Assembly: GCA_040219135.1 (NCBI GenBank)
Contig: JAVJTA010000011.1
Coordinates: forward strand, 736,796 to 800,795
Length of the DNA stretch: 64,000 bases
Direction of reading: 5' to 3'
Origin: UBA7803 sp040219135
GTDB lineage: Bacteria > Pseudomonadota > Gammaproteobacteria > Pseudomonadales > Azotimanducaceae
Made by a program: the position numbers and the translations under genes. A model generated the notes under the pieces. The model was given only the letters and a program-made list of their open reading frames with translations. It had not been told where the DNA came from and searched no databases. Numbering within the stretch: the first letter of the stretch is position 1; every line of letters starts with the position of its first letter. Below, one piece after another: positions 36,181 through 44,875 of this stretch.

Positions 36181-37049
36181 AAAACCCCGGCGAGAAACCC
36201 CTCCACCGCACCCACCACGTCGTCCAGTTTGTCGTGGTGCGCCCAGTGCCCGGCTCCGGCCACCTCGACGATCCGCGCATCGGCGAAATGCACGTCGGTG
36301 CCGTCCTGACCGATCCGATGGGGGAAGCCTTCGCTGCCGTTGATAATCAGCACCGGGCAGCGGATTCGCCGCCACAGGGCCGCCAGATCGTCCGGCGGAA
36401 TTCGGAACGCCGGCCACGCATGAGTGTAGTTGTCGAACTTCCAGCTGTAGCTGCCGTCCTCGTTGCGGTTGCTGCCGTGCAGGGTGAGGTGGCGGGCCTG
36501 ATCCGGAGTGAGGTGGACGTTGGCGTGCTGCATGCGCTCATAGGCCTCTTCGAGGGAGTCGTAGCGTCGCGGCTGCCGCGAGGCGAGGTCCCGGGTGGTG
36601 CGGATCCACTCGTCGAGACGCTGCTCAGGCTCGGAATCGCCGCCCAGACCCGGCCAGAACCCGACGCCCTCGATGATCACCAGCGCCGATACGCACTCCG
36701 GATACACCCCGGTAAAGATCGACGCCAGGGTACCGCCCATGGAATGACTGACGATCACCGACGGGATCAGCTGGCGCTGGCGCACCAGCTGGTCCAGATC
36801 GTAGACATAATCCGGATGATGGTAGCTGGAGCCGCGAACCCACTCGGAGTCGCCGTGACCCCGCAGGTCCGGGGCCAGCACGTGATAGCGGCCGGCGAAA
36901 ACCTCGGCGAACCAGTCCCAGCTGTGGCAGTGATCCTGGACGCCGTGCACCAGCAGCATGGGCGGCGCGCCGACGTTGCCCCAATCCGCGTAGTGCAGAC
37001 GCAGACGCTGGGAAAAATACGTGTGGGAGGTGGGTTTCTTCGAGGTCAT
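36174..37049 (-). CDS. Alpha/beta hydrolase
   Basis: A 291-residue alpha/beta hydrolase. LLVHGVQDHCHSWDWF holds the oxyanion loop, VSHSMGG the nucleophile Ser, and GAGHWAHHDK the catalytic His. It resembles serine esterases and C-C hydrolases rather than epoxide hydrolases. Substrate unknown. Its ATG overlaps the LysR stop (ATGA), so the regulator and hydrolase are one transcript, which suggests the LysR protein controls its own operon. Confidence 0.87.
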   Translation of the reverse strand: MTSKKPTSHTYFSQRLRLHYADWGNVGAPPMLLVHGVQDHCHSWDWFAEVFAGRYHVLAPDLRGHGDSEWVRGSSYHHPDYVYDLDQLVRQRQLIPSVIVSHSMGGTLASIFTGVYPECVSALVIIEGVGFWPGLGGDSEPEQRLDEWIRTTRDLASRQPRRYDSLEEAYERMQHANVHLTPDQARHLTLHGSNRNEDGSYSWKFDNYTHAWPAFRIPPDDLAALWRRIRCPVLIINGSEGFPHRIGQDGTDVHFADARIVEVAGAGHWAHHDKLDDVVGAVEGFLAGVFG

Positions 37050-37951
37050 TCCGGATCCTTACGGGAAACACGGTCGGAAATGCGGCCCTCGAGGCGCGGA
37101 CGCTGCTGGAGAAACAGGGACTGGAGGAACGCGGACAGCACCTGTATCCGCGGCACGCCACGCGAGTCCTGCCGGGTGAACAACCACGCCTCGCCCTGCA
37201 GCACCGGGTCTGCAGCACCCACGCGAACCAGACCCGGTCGGACGTCGCCGAGATAGCAGGGCAGCAGCCCGACCCCCAACCCGGCTCCGAGCGCGACGGC
37301 TCTGAGCGCCGGGTCATCGACGACCGTGCCGGGCGCCAGATCCGGGAAGTGCTGCAGCCGAACCCGTGCCGACGGCGATGCGGGGTCCGCACTGCCGATC
37401 CAGCGACCGCCATCGCCCGGCCGGTGGCCGGTGGCGGCATAGGCGCAGGCCATGATGCGCCCGAGCGGTCGCCCGACCAGGTCATCGGGGGGATCGTCGC
37501 TGAGGCACAGGGCCATGTCGGCCACACCGCGCTGCAGGGCTTCGAGCGGCGGCTCGGTGATCACCCGCAGATTCAGATCCGGATGCTCCCGATAGAGGTC
37601 GCCGAGCTGGGGAACCACCAGTTCGGCGGACAGCGCGGGCGTTGCGGCCAGAACCACCGGGCCCGCGACGGCGGGACCACGCGCCCGCAGGCTGCGCTCC
37701 ACCATCTCGAGTTCCGCTGCAACCCGATCCAGGGCATCGATGACCTCCGCACCCGCAGCCGTTATCTGCATCCCGCGCGGAGTTCGGGCGAACAGCCGGA
37801 TACCCAGGCGCTGCTCGAGCTGGTCGAGGTGGCGTGCGACGGTTGAGCCGTGCACCTGCAGCCGCTCACCGGCCGCTCGCACCGAGCCGGTCTGCGCCAC
37901 CGCCTGCACGAACTTGAAGTCGTCCCAGTCCACGCCGATTCTCGCCCTCAA
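37046..37951 (-). CDS. LysR family transcriptional regulator
   Basis: A 301-residue LTTR. The winged helix-turn-helix occupies residues 8-65 (FVQAVAQTGSVRAAGERL, then STVARHLDQLEQRLGIRLF). The C-terminal two-lobed co-inducer domain follows from about 90. A 17-base palindrome upstream (38028-38044) fits an LTTR site. It overlaps the downstream hydrolase gene. Ligand unknown. Confidence 0.92.
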   Translation of the reverse strand: MRARIGVDWDDFKFVQAVAQTGSVRAAGERLQVHGSTVARHLDQLEQRLGIRLFARTPRGMQITAAGAEVIDALDRVAAELEMVERSLRARGPAVAGPVVLAATPALSAELVVPQLGDLYREHPDLNLRVITEPPLEALQRGVADMALCLSDDPPDDLVGRPLGRIMACAYAATGHRPGDGGRWIGSADPASPSARVRLQHFPDLAPGTVVDDPALRAVALGAGLGVGLLPCYLGDVRPGLVRVGAADPVLQGEAWLFTRQDSRGVPRIQVLSAFLQSLFLQQRPRLEGRISDRVSRKDPE

Positions 37952-37991
37952 ACATCGGCCGCCCCCGTGCGATGGCCGGTGCTGCGATTAT

Positions 37992-38006
37992 GCAACACAC
38001 TGTTGC
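37992..38006. promoter_or_regulatory. Perfect palindrome GCAACA-N3-TGTTGC
   Basis: Six-base arms around CAC. It lies 41-55 bases before the lysR start and overlaps the most likely lysR promoter (CATAAT on the minus strand at 37986-37991). A second binding site for the LysR protein or another regulator is plausible. Confidence 0.45.
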
Positions 38007-38027
38007 GTTACCATAGGTTGCGTTTCG

Positions 38028-38044
38028 TGTTACCTAAAGTAACA
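38028..38044. promoter_or_regulatory. LysR-type box TGTTACCTAAAGTAACA
   Basis: A 17-base palindrome with perfect six-base arms (TGTTAC/GTAACA) around five A/T-rich bases. This fits the dyad size of LTTR operators. Its centre is about 85 bases upstream of the lysR start codon and just before the candidate small RNA on the plus strand, so it could control both directions. Confidence 0.55.
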
Positions 38045-38171
38045 TGGCTCCAAGATCCGGTGAGGGATGTCCGACCTCCCCTCCCCTCCCTTCCCCAGGA
38101 CATCCCTCCCGGTCTACCCCTCCCTGATACCGGCGGGGACAGAGATACCCTCTCTGCCCCGCCGCTTTTTT
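38045..38171 (+). ncRNA. Candidate CU-rich small RNA ending in a terminator
   Basis: A stem of 11 perfect base pairs (38062-38072 with 38098-38108) closes a loop of 25 bases that is almost all C and U, including CCTCCCCTCCCCTCCC. More CTCCC-type segments follow before a strong Rho-independent terminator (38132-38171). No protein gene on the plus strand precedes the terminator. A 27-codon Pro/Ser-rich open frame (38044-38127) also fits here but has no ribosome site. The promoter is not clear. Loops of this kind pair with Shine-Dalgarno sequences in known small RNAs. Confidence 0.45.
38132..38171 (+). terminator. Rho-independent terminator
   Basis: Stem GGCGGGG-A-CAGAG (38132-38144) pairs with CTCTGCCCCGCC (38152-38163), with one bulged A and a seven-base loop. 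GC then six T residues (38166-38171) follow. The T-run fixes the plus orientation, although both neighbouring genes are on the minus strand. Confidence 0.8.
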
Positions 38172-38210
38172 GCCTGACCGGCGCTTTCCTGCCACCCCGA
38201 TCCGTCCCAA

Positions 38211-39026
38211 TCAGTGCGTCGCCGTGATCCAGAGCATGCCGTCGGCGTCTTCCTCGATCCGCGGCAGGTGACTCAGCCGGCAGGGTCCGTTGCCGAGGCT
38301 GTCCCCGGTGCGCACGTCGAAGCGATAGCCATGCCACGGGCACGTGACCACGCCGTCGACCAGCCGATCCGCCCGCAGCGGACCCAGCTGGTGCGGGCAC
38401 TGGCGCGGAAACGCCACCACGTCGCCCGCCACCTCGGCGATCACGAAGTCGCGCCCGCCAAGGGTCAGCTCGCCGGGCAAAGCGAGCGCTGCCCGGGACC
38501 CGAGACAGCGGCGCCGGTCGGGATCCCGCGCCCGTTCGACCCGGCGGTCGAGCTGATGCTGGCGCTCAACCATCATCGCCACGTCCTCGTCGTAGAGGCG
38601 CTCGTAGAGTGTGGCGAACGCCTCGCCAGCCCGGATGCGCTGGGCGGGATCCACGCCGGGCAGGAAGAAGTCGACAACGATGTCTACCCGCGCCGCGCCC
38701 TCGGCAAACGCATGGGTCCAGATCTCTGCCCCCGTACCATGACCTTCCAGGGTTCGGGTAACCCAGCGCCGACGTTCCCGATCCAGGCACAGCTCGATCA
38801 CCGAACTGCGCGCCGCGCGATCGGCGACCTCGGCACGCCAGCCCCACGCGCCCCAGTCGAGGCAGCGCAGCGCGGAAAAACTCGATCGATGCTGATGCGG
38901 CAGATGCTCCCAGTCGAGGGCGTTCTCGTAGAGCCGCTCCAGGGACACCGGGAGAACCCGGCAGTACGTCCCGACATGGGGCAGGCGGCTGTCGTCTCGC
39001 GGTGGCAGAAATCGCTGTTCGGGCAA
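38211..39026 (-). CDS. Rieske [2Fe-2S] protein with N-terminal oxygenase-like iron motif
   Basis: A 271-residue protein whose C-terminal ~80 residues form a Rieske domain: C210-P-H212 and C229-P-W-H232 would bind a [2Fe-2S] cluster. The N-terminal ~150 residues carry LYENALDWEHLPHQHRSSF, with D38, H41 and H46 in the D-x2-H-x4-H spacing of the mononuclear iron site of Rieske oxygenases. In known oxygenase alpha subunits the Rieske domain comes first, so the order here is reversed. Substrate unknown. It precedes no clear partner gene. Confidence 0.8.
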   Translation of the reverse strand: MPEQRFLPPRDDSRLPHVGTYCRVLPVSLERLYENALDWEHLPHQHRSSFSALRCLDWGAWGWRAEVADRAARSSVIELCLDRERRRWVTRTLEGHGTGAEIWTHAFAEGAARVDIVVDFFLPGVDPAQRIRAGEAFATLYERLYDEDVAMMVERQHQLDRRVERARDPDRRRCLGSRAALALPGELTLGGRDFVIAEVAGDVVAFPRQCPHQLGPLRADRLVDGVVTCPWHGYRFDVRTGDSLGNGPCRLSHLPRIEEDADGMLWITATH

Positions 39027-39153
39027 AGCTGCTGCGCTCCTTCAGAATCCGCGTCTCATTGCGCAGTGCACGATTGACACGCTTCCTGGCCTCTGTTCAT
39101 ATCGTTGCGGGGAGGAAAGGGAGTTGCAGAGACAGCGCGCCCTTTTCGAGGGG

Positions 39154-39175
39154 CGGCCGAGCGAAAGCTCGGCCG
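39154..39175. terminator. Hairpin with GAAA tetraloop
   Basis: Nine perfect base pairs, CGGCCGAGC and GCTCGGCCG, around a GAAA tetraloop. It lies downstream of tetR and upstream of the Rieske gene, so it may end the ileS-tetR transcript. The T-content after the stem is weak on both strands (ACTTGTTTC on plus), so it is a terminator-like structure, not a certain one. Confidence 0.5.
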
Positions 39176-39245
39176 ACTTGTTTCTGGCTCCCGCGTTCTT
39201 CAAGCCGCCACCGGCCGTCCGCCTCCCGCTCCGCCAATCAATTCG

Positions 39246-39929
39246 TCAATCGATCCCCTGGTGCGTTCGCTCCCGCAGCATTCGACTCAAGCGCCTGCCC
39301 GTAGCGGCAATGGTGCGCTCGAGAAAACCATCGAGATCTTCGTCCTGGGCAAACACCGCGAGCTGGCCCTCGAGCAGCAGCTGGGTGTACCCGTGCACGT
39401 AGCTCCAGCCGAGCAGGATATCTTCCATCAGGCCCGTGTCGAGGATCCGCTGGCGCAGATCTTCCGGGGTGACGTCGGGCTCGCCGCGCTGCAGGGTGAT
39501 GTTGTCCGCCAGCTCCGCGAACGTCCGGGCCGATGCGCTGCTCAGGGTCTCGTTGCAGGTCTTCAGCGAGTCGGAGCGGAACATCAGCCGGAAATGCGCC
39601 GGATGCGCCCGGGCATAGGCGACGTAGGTCTGTGCGGCCGCGATGAACCGCTGATCCGGCTCGGCACCGGCATCGGCCCGGGCCTGCTCGAGTCGCAGGG
39701 TAAGACGATCGAAGCTGCGCGCGGCGACAATGGACAGAAGCTCCGATAGATCCGCGAAGTGATGCTTCGGCGCGGCATGCGAGACACCGGCCCGACGTGC
39801 GCACGCGCGCAGGGTGAGGCCCTGCAGGCCCTCCTCGTCGAGCAGGTCGTCGGCCGCTGCGAGCAGCGCCTCGCGCAGATCGCCGTGATGGTATCCCGAG
39901 CGAGAACGCGACTGCGACGGCGAATTCAT
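39246..39929 (-). CDS. TetR family transcriptional regulator
   Basis: A 227-residue repressor. The N-terminal helix-turn-helix (YHHGDLREALLAAADDLL, then CARRAGVSHAAPKHHF) is classical TetR. A helical ligand domain with a TetR C-terminal 13-like pattern follows. Its ATG overlaps the ileS stop by four bases, so it is translated from the ileS message. No other target gene is adjacent, so its regulon cannot be inferred. Confidence 0.9.
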   Translation of the reverse strand: MNSPSQSRSRSGYHHGDLREALLAAADDLLDEEGLQGLTLRACARRAGVSHAAPKHHFADLSELLSIVAARSFDRLTLRLEQARADAGAEPDQRFIAAAQTYVAYARAHPAHFRLMFRSDSLKTCNETLSSASARTFAELADNITLQRGEPDVTPEDLRQRILDTGLMEDILLGWSYVHGYTQLLLEGQLAVFAQDEDLDGFLERTIAATGRRLSRMLRERTHQGID

Positions 39930-42900
39930 CTGTTGCCCCCCGCCGCGACCACGACAAACCGGAACGGCTTGTCGTCGATCGTCACATCCACGGAACCGTC
40001 CTCCATCTTGGCAGCCATGTCGGCAGCAATGTCGGCAGCAATGTCGGCAGCGTCGAAAGCCACCGCCAGCGTCTCGCTGGCGATGTACTCACCGTGTTCC
40101 CGTGCTGCCTGCATCAGGACGCTGTCACCCGCGTAGCGCACCTCGATGCGATCCGCCACGTTCAGGCCGAGATCCTTACGGTGGCGCTGGATTCGATTGA
40201 CGATCTCGCGCGCGTAGCCGCCCCGGATCAGCTCGTCGGAGAGTTCGGTATCGAGGTCCACGGCGATGCGCCCGTTGGATACGGTGTTGGTGCCGGGTCG
40301 CGGCTGCTGCAGCACCTCGATCTCGTCGGTATCGAAGCGCTCGCCGTCGACGACGATAGCGCCCTCCCGGCTCAGTGTGTCGATCTGGTCCGCGCTCAAG
40401 GCCCGGATCGACTGCGCGAATTCCTTCATGCGTTTCCCCAGGCGCTTGCCCAGCCGGGGGAAATTCGGTTTCGCAATCACCTCGATGTGCGCGCCCTCGT
40501 CGGTGTCGTAGCGGACCTCGTGGACGTTGAGCTCCGCGCGCACATAGGGCTCGAGACGCTCGAGTTCGGCGAGTACCCGGGCGTCACGATGTACGACGGT
40601 GAGTGAGCGCAGCGGTGTGCGCAACCCGATCTTCACCTCTTCGCGCTTCTGCCGGCCGAGCAGAACCACCTGCTGCATGCGTTCCACCGCCTCCTCCAGC
40701 TCCGGACGCATCAGCTGCGCCTCGGCCTCGGGATAGTCACACAGGTGCACCGAGGCCGGCGTGGCGCTGCCGCCACCCAGCGCGCCCAGCTCGCGATACA
40801 CGTGCTCCGCCAGGAACGGCGCGAACGGCGCCATCACCTGGCACAGTTCGTAGAGCGCGGTGTGCAGGGTGCTGAAGGCGGCGATCTTGTCCGCCGTGAT
40901 GTCCTCGCCCCAGTAGCGGGAGCGGTTGAGGCGGATGTACCAGTTGGTCAGATCCTCGATGAAGTCGAACAGCTGCGGCACCACGTTGTACAGGCGATAG
41001 GCCTCCATCTGTTCCGCCACCCGGGTCTTCAGGGTCTGCAGCCGCGACAGAATCCACTGATCCAATACGTTGTCGCCAATGTGCTGCCCCTTGTCCGGCG
41101 ACCACTGATCGGTCTCGGCATAGGTGCGCAGGAACGAGTAGGCGTTGTACCAGGGCAGCAGCGCGCGTCGGGTCATGTCGCGCACGCCGGCATCGGAAAA
41201 ACGCTGTTCCTCGCCGCGCACCAGGCCCGAGTTGATCAGGTACAGGCGCAGCGCGTCGGCGCCGTAGGTTTCCATCAGCTCGTCGGGCGGCGTGTAGTTG
41301 CGCAGCCGCTTCGACATCTTCTTGCCGTCCTCGGCCATGACCATGCCGTTGACGATGACGTTGCGGAACGCGGGCTTGTCGTAGAGCGCGGCCGCAAGCA
41401 CGGTGAGGGTATAGAACCAGCCGCGGGTCTGATCCAGCCCTTCGGCGATGAATTCCGCCGGGAATCCGGCTTTGAACACAGCCTCGTTCTCGAACGGGTA
41501 GTGCAGCTGCGCGTACGGCATCGAACCGGATTCGAACCAGCAGTCGAGCACCTCCTCCACGCGCCGGTAGGTGCCTTCCTCGCCGGGCAGCTCGAACGTC
41601 AGGTCGTCGACGAACTCGCGGTGCAGGTCTTCCAGGCGCACGCCGGTGTAGTGCTCCAACTCGTCGATGGAGCCGATGCACAGCTTGTTGTCGGTGACGT
41701 CGTTGACCCAGATGGGAATCGGCGTGCCCCACACCCGATTGCGCGAAATCGACCAGTCGATGGCGCCGGCCAGCCAGTTGCCGAAGCGTCCCTGCTTGAT
41801 GTGCTCGGGCACCCAGCGGATCTGCTCGTTCGCGGCGAGCAGCTTGTCGACGATTCCAGTGACGGCCACGTACCACGACGGAATGGCCCGGTAGATCAGC
41901 GGCGTGTCCGAGCGGTAGCAGAACGGATAGCTGTGCTGGATCACGTCCTGGCGCAGCAGCGCCCCGTGGTCCTTGAGATGGCGGATGATGTGCTTGTCCG
42001 CGTCTTTCACGTACTGGCCGGCGAAGTCGCTGACCTCGTCGGTGAAGATCCCGTTCATGGTCACCGGACAGGCAAAGGCCTCGATGCCGGCAGCCTTCAG
42101 GACGCGGTAGTCGTCTTCACCGAACGCCGGCGCCTGATGGACGATGCCGGTGCCGCTTTCCGTGGTGACGTAGTCGTCCATCACCACCTGAAAGGCGCCG
42201 AGGGCGGCCTGGTCCGCGAAGTACGGAAACAACGGCTTGTAGCGTCGACCGAGCAGTTCCCGGCCCTTCAGGCGCGCTTCGACGTCGAACTCGCCATAGG
42301 CGGCCAGCCGTTCTTCAGCGATGTAGACGTGCCTGCCGGATTCCGGGTCACGCACCTTCACGTAGTCGATGTCGGGGCCGACACAGACGGCGAGGTTCGA
42401 CGGCAGCGTCCAGGGCGTGGTGGTCCAGGCGGCCAGATGAGCGTTCTCGTCTTCCAGCTCGAAGAGCACCGTCACCGACGGATCCTGCACATCCATGTAG
42501 TTCATGTTCGCTTCGAAGTTCGACAGCGGCGTGCCGAGTTCGGTGGACAGGGGCATGATGCGCACGCCCTGATACACCAGACCCCTGTCCCAGAGCTGCT
42601 TCAGCACCCACCACACGGACTCCATGTAGAACGGGTCCATGGTCTTGTAGTCGTTGTCGAAATCGACCCAGCGCCCGAGGCGGGTAATGGTCTGGCGCCA
42701 TTCCGCCGTGTAGCGCTGCACGATTGACCGGCACTGTGCGTTGTAGCCGGCCACGCCCAGCTCCGCCACCGCCTGCTGGGCGGACATATTCAGCTGCTTG
42801 TCGATCTCGTGCTCGATCGGGAGTCCGTGGCAGTCCCAGCCGAATCGCCGCAGCACGTAGCGCCCCTTCATGGTCCAGTAGCGGGGCACGATGTCCTTGA

Positions 42901-43096
42901 TCGTGCTGGCGACGATGTGGCCGTGGTGCGGCAGGCCGGTGGCGAACGGCGGCCCGTCATAGAATATGTAAGGCTTTTTGTCGCTGGTCTTGGTCAGGGT
43001 CTTCTGAAAGACCTCTTCGGCCGACCAGAAGCGGAGCACGTCGTGCTCCATCTCGACGAAGGAAAAGGACGAGCCAGATTGCGCTGGTTCAGCCAT
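39926..43096 (-). CDS. ileS: Isoleucyl-tRNA synthetase, eukaryote-like type 2
   Basis: A 1056-residue class I aminoacyl-tRNA synthetase that charges tRNA-Ile. The HIGH region reads GPPFATGLPHHGHIVAST (with H57-H-G-H60) and the KMSKS loop reads K593-M-S-K-R597 followed by LRNYTPPDEL. Both are features of the eukaryote-like type 2 enzyme, not of the common bacterial type 1 (KMSKSLGN, C-terminal zinc finger). The editing domain lies between. The ATG at 43096 starts the family N-terminus; the longer open frame is ignored. A 12-bp tandem repeat encodes an AADI-like run near the C-terminus. Confidence 0.95.
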   Translation of the reverse strand: MAEPAQSGSSFSFVEMEHDVLRFWSAEEVFQKTLTKTSDKKPYIFYDGPPFATGLPHHGHIVASTIKDIVPRYWTMKGRYVLRRFGWDCHGLPIEHEIDKQLNMSAQQAVAELGVAGYNAQCRSIVQRYTAEWRQTITRLGRWVDFDNDYKTMDPFYMESVWWVLKQLWDRGLVYQGVRIMPLSTELGTPLSNFEANMNYMDVQDPSVTVLFELEDENAHLAAWTTTPWTLPSNLAVCVGPDIDYVKVRDPESGRHVYIAEERLAAYGEFDVEARLKGRELLGRRYKPLFPYFADQAALGAFQVVMDDYVTTESGTGIVHQAPAFGEDDYRVLKAAGIEAFACPVTMNGIFTDEVSDFAGQYVKDADKHIIRHLKDHGALLRQDVIQHSYPFCYRSDTPLIYRAIPSWYVAVTGIVDKLLAANEQIRWVPEHIKQGRFGNWLAGAIDWSISRNRVWGTPIPIWVNDVTDNKLCIGSIDELEHYTGVRLEDLHREFVDDLTFELPGEEGTYRRVEEVLDCWFESGSMPYAQLHYPFENEAVFKAGFPAEFIAEGLDQTRGWFYTLTVLAAALYDKPAFRNVIVNGMVMAEDGKKMSKRLRNYTPPDELMETYGADALRLYLINSGLVRGEEQRFSDAGVRDMTRRALLPWYNAYSFLRTYAETDQWSPDKGQHIGDNVLDQWILSRLQTLKTRVAEQMEAYRLYNVVPQLFDFIEDLTNWYIRLNRSRYWGEDITADKIAAFSTLHTALYELCQVMAPFAPFLAEHVYRELGALGGGSATPASVHLCDYPEAEAQLMRPELEEAVERMQQVVLLGRQKREEVKIGLRTPLRSLTVVHRDARVLAELERLEPYVRAELNVHEVRYDTDEGAHIEVIAKPNFPRLGKRLGKRMKEFAQSIRALSADQIDTLSREGAIVVDGERFDTDEIEVLQQPRPGTNTVSNGRIAVDLDTELSDELIRGGYAREIVNRIQRHRKDLGLNVADRIEVRYAGDSVLMQAAREHGEYIASETLAVAFDAADIAADIAADMAAKMEDGSVDVTIDDKPFRFVVVAAGGNR
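40008..40055. repeat. Four-copy 12-bp tandem repeat in ileS
   Basis: Four 12-base units (last three close to TCGGCAGCAATG) in frame, encoding repeated AAD-x blocks about 30 residues from the IleRS C-terminus. Being a multiple of three, the repeat leaves the frame intact. Confidence 0.85.
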
Positions 43097-43220
43097 CGAA
43101 CACTGCCAGGGTCTGTTGAAAAGCGGCGCATTGTACCCTGATTCAGAGCGCCTCACTGTGGGCGGAATCGGCAATAATGCGGGCCTGGCGAGCCAGTCCG
43201 GCAAGCGCGGGAGGTGAATC

Positions 43221-44081
43221 ATGGAGTTCGGCGCGGTCTTTCCCCACAACGAGATCGGCACCGATCCCGGCGCCATCCGGGCCTACGCCCAGGGCGTGGA
43301 GGCGCTCGGGGCCACTCACCTGCTCATCTACGATCACGTGCTCGGCGCCGATCCGAACCGGCCCGGGGGCTGGAAGGGCCCCTACGACAAGGACGTGGCC
43401 TTCCACGAACCGTTCACCACCTTCGCCTACCTCGCCGGTGTGACCGAGCGCATCGAGTTCGTCACCACGGTGCTGATCCTGCCACAGCGGCAGACCGCGC
43501 TGGTGGCGAAGCAGGCGGCGGAGCTGGCAATTCTCTCGAACGACCGGTTCCGGCTCGGCATCGGCACGGGCTGGAACCGGATCGAGTACGAAGCGCTGAA
43601 CGAGGACTTCCGCACTCGGGGCAGGCGCCAGGCGGAGCAGGTGGACCTGCTCCGGCGGCTCTGGAGCGAGGACTCGCTGACCTTCGACGGCGAGTTTCAT
43701 ACCGTGACCGCGGCCAGCATCAATCCACGCCCCGCGCGGCCGATTCCGATCTGGTTCGGCGGTTCGGCACCCGCCCTGCTGGAGCGCTGTGCAAAGCTCG
43801 GTGATGGCTGGATCCCGCTGATGGGCGCCAACGATGCCGCCCGCGAATGCATCGACAGCATCGCCCGGCAGCGCCGCGACGCCGGCCTCAGCATGGACGG
43901 CTTCGGCATCCAGGCCCAGGCTCAGTACCGCGGCGGTAATCCGGAGCGCTGGGCGGACCACGCGCAGAAGTGGCGCGCCCTCGGCGCGACCCATGTGGCG
44001 ATCGCGACCCACAACGCCGGCGCTACGGACGCGGACGGGCATGTCGCCCGGGTCCGGGAGTATCTCGACGCGGTACGGTAG
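43221..44081 (+). CDS. LLM-class flavin/F420-dependent oxidoreductase
   Basis: A 286-residue luciferase-like monooxygenase-fold protein of the TIGR03619 type. EALGATHLLIYDHVLGADP and RFRLGIGTGWNRIEYEALN are the conserved blocks. Members use F420 or FMN; gammaproteobacteria rarely make F420, so FMN is a fair guess. GGGAGGTGA sits immediately before the ATG. It converges with the AhpD-like gene, the stops being 20 bases apart. Confidence 0.88.
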   Translation: MEFGAVFPHNEIGTDPGAIRAYAQGVEALGATHLLIYDHVLGADPNRPGGWKGPYDKDVAFHEPFTTFAYLAGVTERIEFVTTVLILPQRQTALVAKQAAELAILSNDRFRLGIGTGWNRIEYEALNEDFRTRGRRQAEQVDLLRRLWSEDSLTFDGEFHTVTAASINPRPARPIPIWFGGSAPALLERCAKLGDGWIPLMGANDAARECIDSIARQRRDAGLSMDGFGIQAQAQYRGGNPERWADHAQKWRALGATHVAIATHNAGATDADGHVARVREYLDAVR

Positions 44082-44101
44082 CCGGACCGCCGGCCCGTGA
44101 A

Positions 44102-44737
44102 TCAGTCCGTCTGATCGACGGCCCCCATGATGTCACCGTCGTGGCCCGGCGCCGGCACCTCCACCACGCGCTCGGGCTCGTCGTCGTACTCGAGATGCAG
44201 CGCCCGGCAGATGGTGGCATGCATCTCGTACAGGCACGTGGTGTAGGTCAGTTCCAGAATCTCCGGATCCGACAGGTGCTCCTTGAGCGCATCGAACAGC
44301 CCGTCCGGGGTCCGCCCGCCGTCCAGCACCAGGCAGTCGGTATAGGCCAGCACCAGACGCTCCAGCTCGTCGAAGCAGTCGGCGGCGGGCCAGTGCGGCA
44401 CCGCCTCGATCTGCTCCTCGCTGAAGCCGACGCCGCGCATCGCCTTGCAGTGCTGGGAGAATACGAACTGGCTGCCGCGGGCGTAGCCGGCCCGGGTCTG
44501 TCCCAGCTCACGCAGGCGCGGGTCGAGTTCGCGCCGCGGGCTGCGGTAGAAGCGAAAGCCCTCCACGGCGTGATCGAAACAGTCCGGCACCAGGGCGAAC
44601 ACGCTCCACCAGTTGCCCGGCGTGCCGGTGTCGGTGCCCGGCTCCTCCACCGGATCGCGGTCGCCGAACAGGAACTGATACATGCGCTGGATGTGCTCCG
44701 GCGCGTCGTCACGGCTGACCTGACGCAATCTGGGCAT
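44102..44737 (-). CDS. Carboxymuconolactone decarboxylase/AhpD-like protein
   Basis: A 211-residue all-helical protein of the AhpD/CMD superfamily. The conserved helix pair reads ARGSQFVFSQHCKAMRGVGF, then SEEQIEAV. The usual peroxidatic CxxC of AhpD is not present; only one Cys lies in the block, as in the decarboxylase-like branch. The ATG at 44737 is preceded by GGGGGAGG, a very strong ribosome site that overrules the much longer open frame. Function uncertain. Confidence 0.8.
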   Translation of the reverse strand: MPRLRQVSRDDAPEHIQRMYQFLFGDRDPVEEPGTDTGTPGNWWSVFALVPDCFDHAVEGFRFYRSPRRELDPRLRELGQTRAGYARGSQFVFSQHCKAMRGVGFSEEQIEAVPHWPAADCFDELERLVLAYTDCLVLDGGRTPDGLFDALKEHLSDPEILELTYTTCLYEMHATICRALHLEYDDEPERVVEVPAPGHDGDIMGAVDQTD

Positions 44738-44875
44738 GTCGCCTCCCCCGAGACTGTGGGCGCTCATTATGGCCTGCTGCGGCCAACGGGCGCGAGCGCC
44801 AGGGCCGCTGTGCGGCCGGCCGGCAAGTGTGGCAACCTGCGCGCTTTCGCCTGCCGGAACACAGCTGGAATTCCA

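Noticed and set aside
38044..38127. 27-codon Pro/Ser-rich peptide gene
   Set aside because: No ribosome site and no downstream gene to be controlled by a leader peptide; a structured RNA explains the stem and terminator better.
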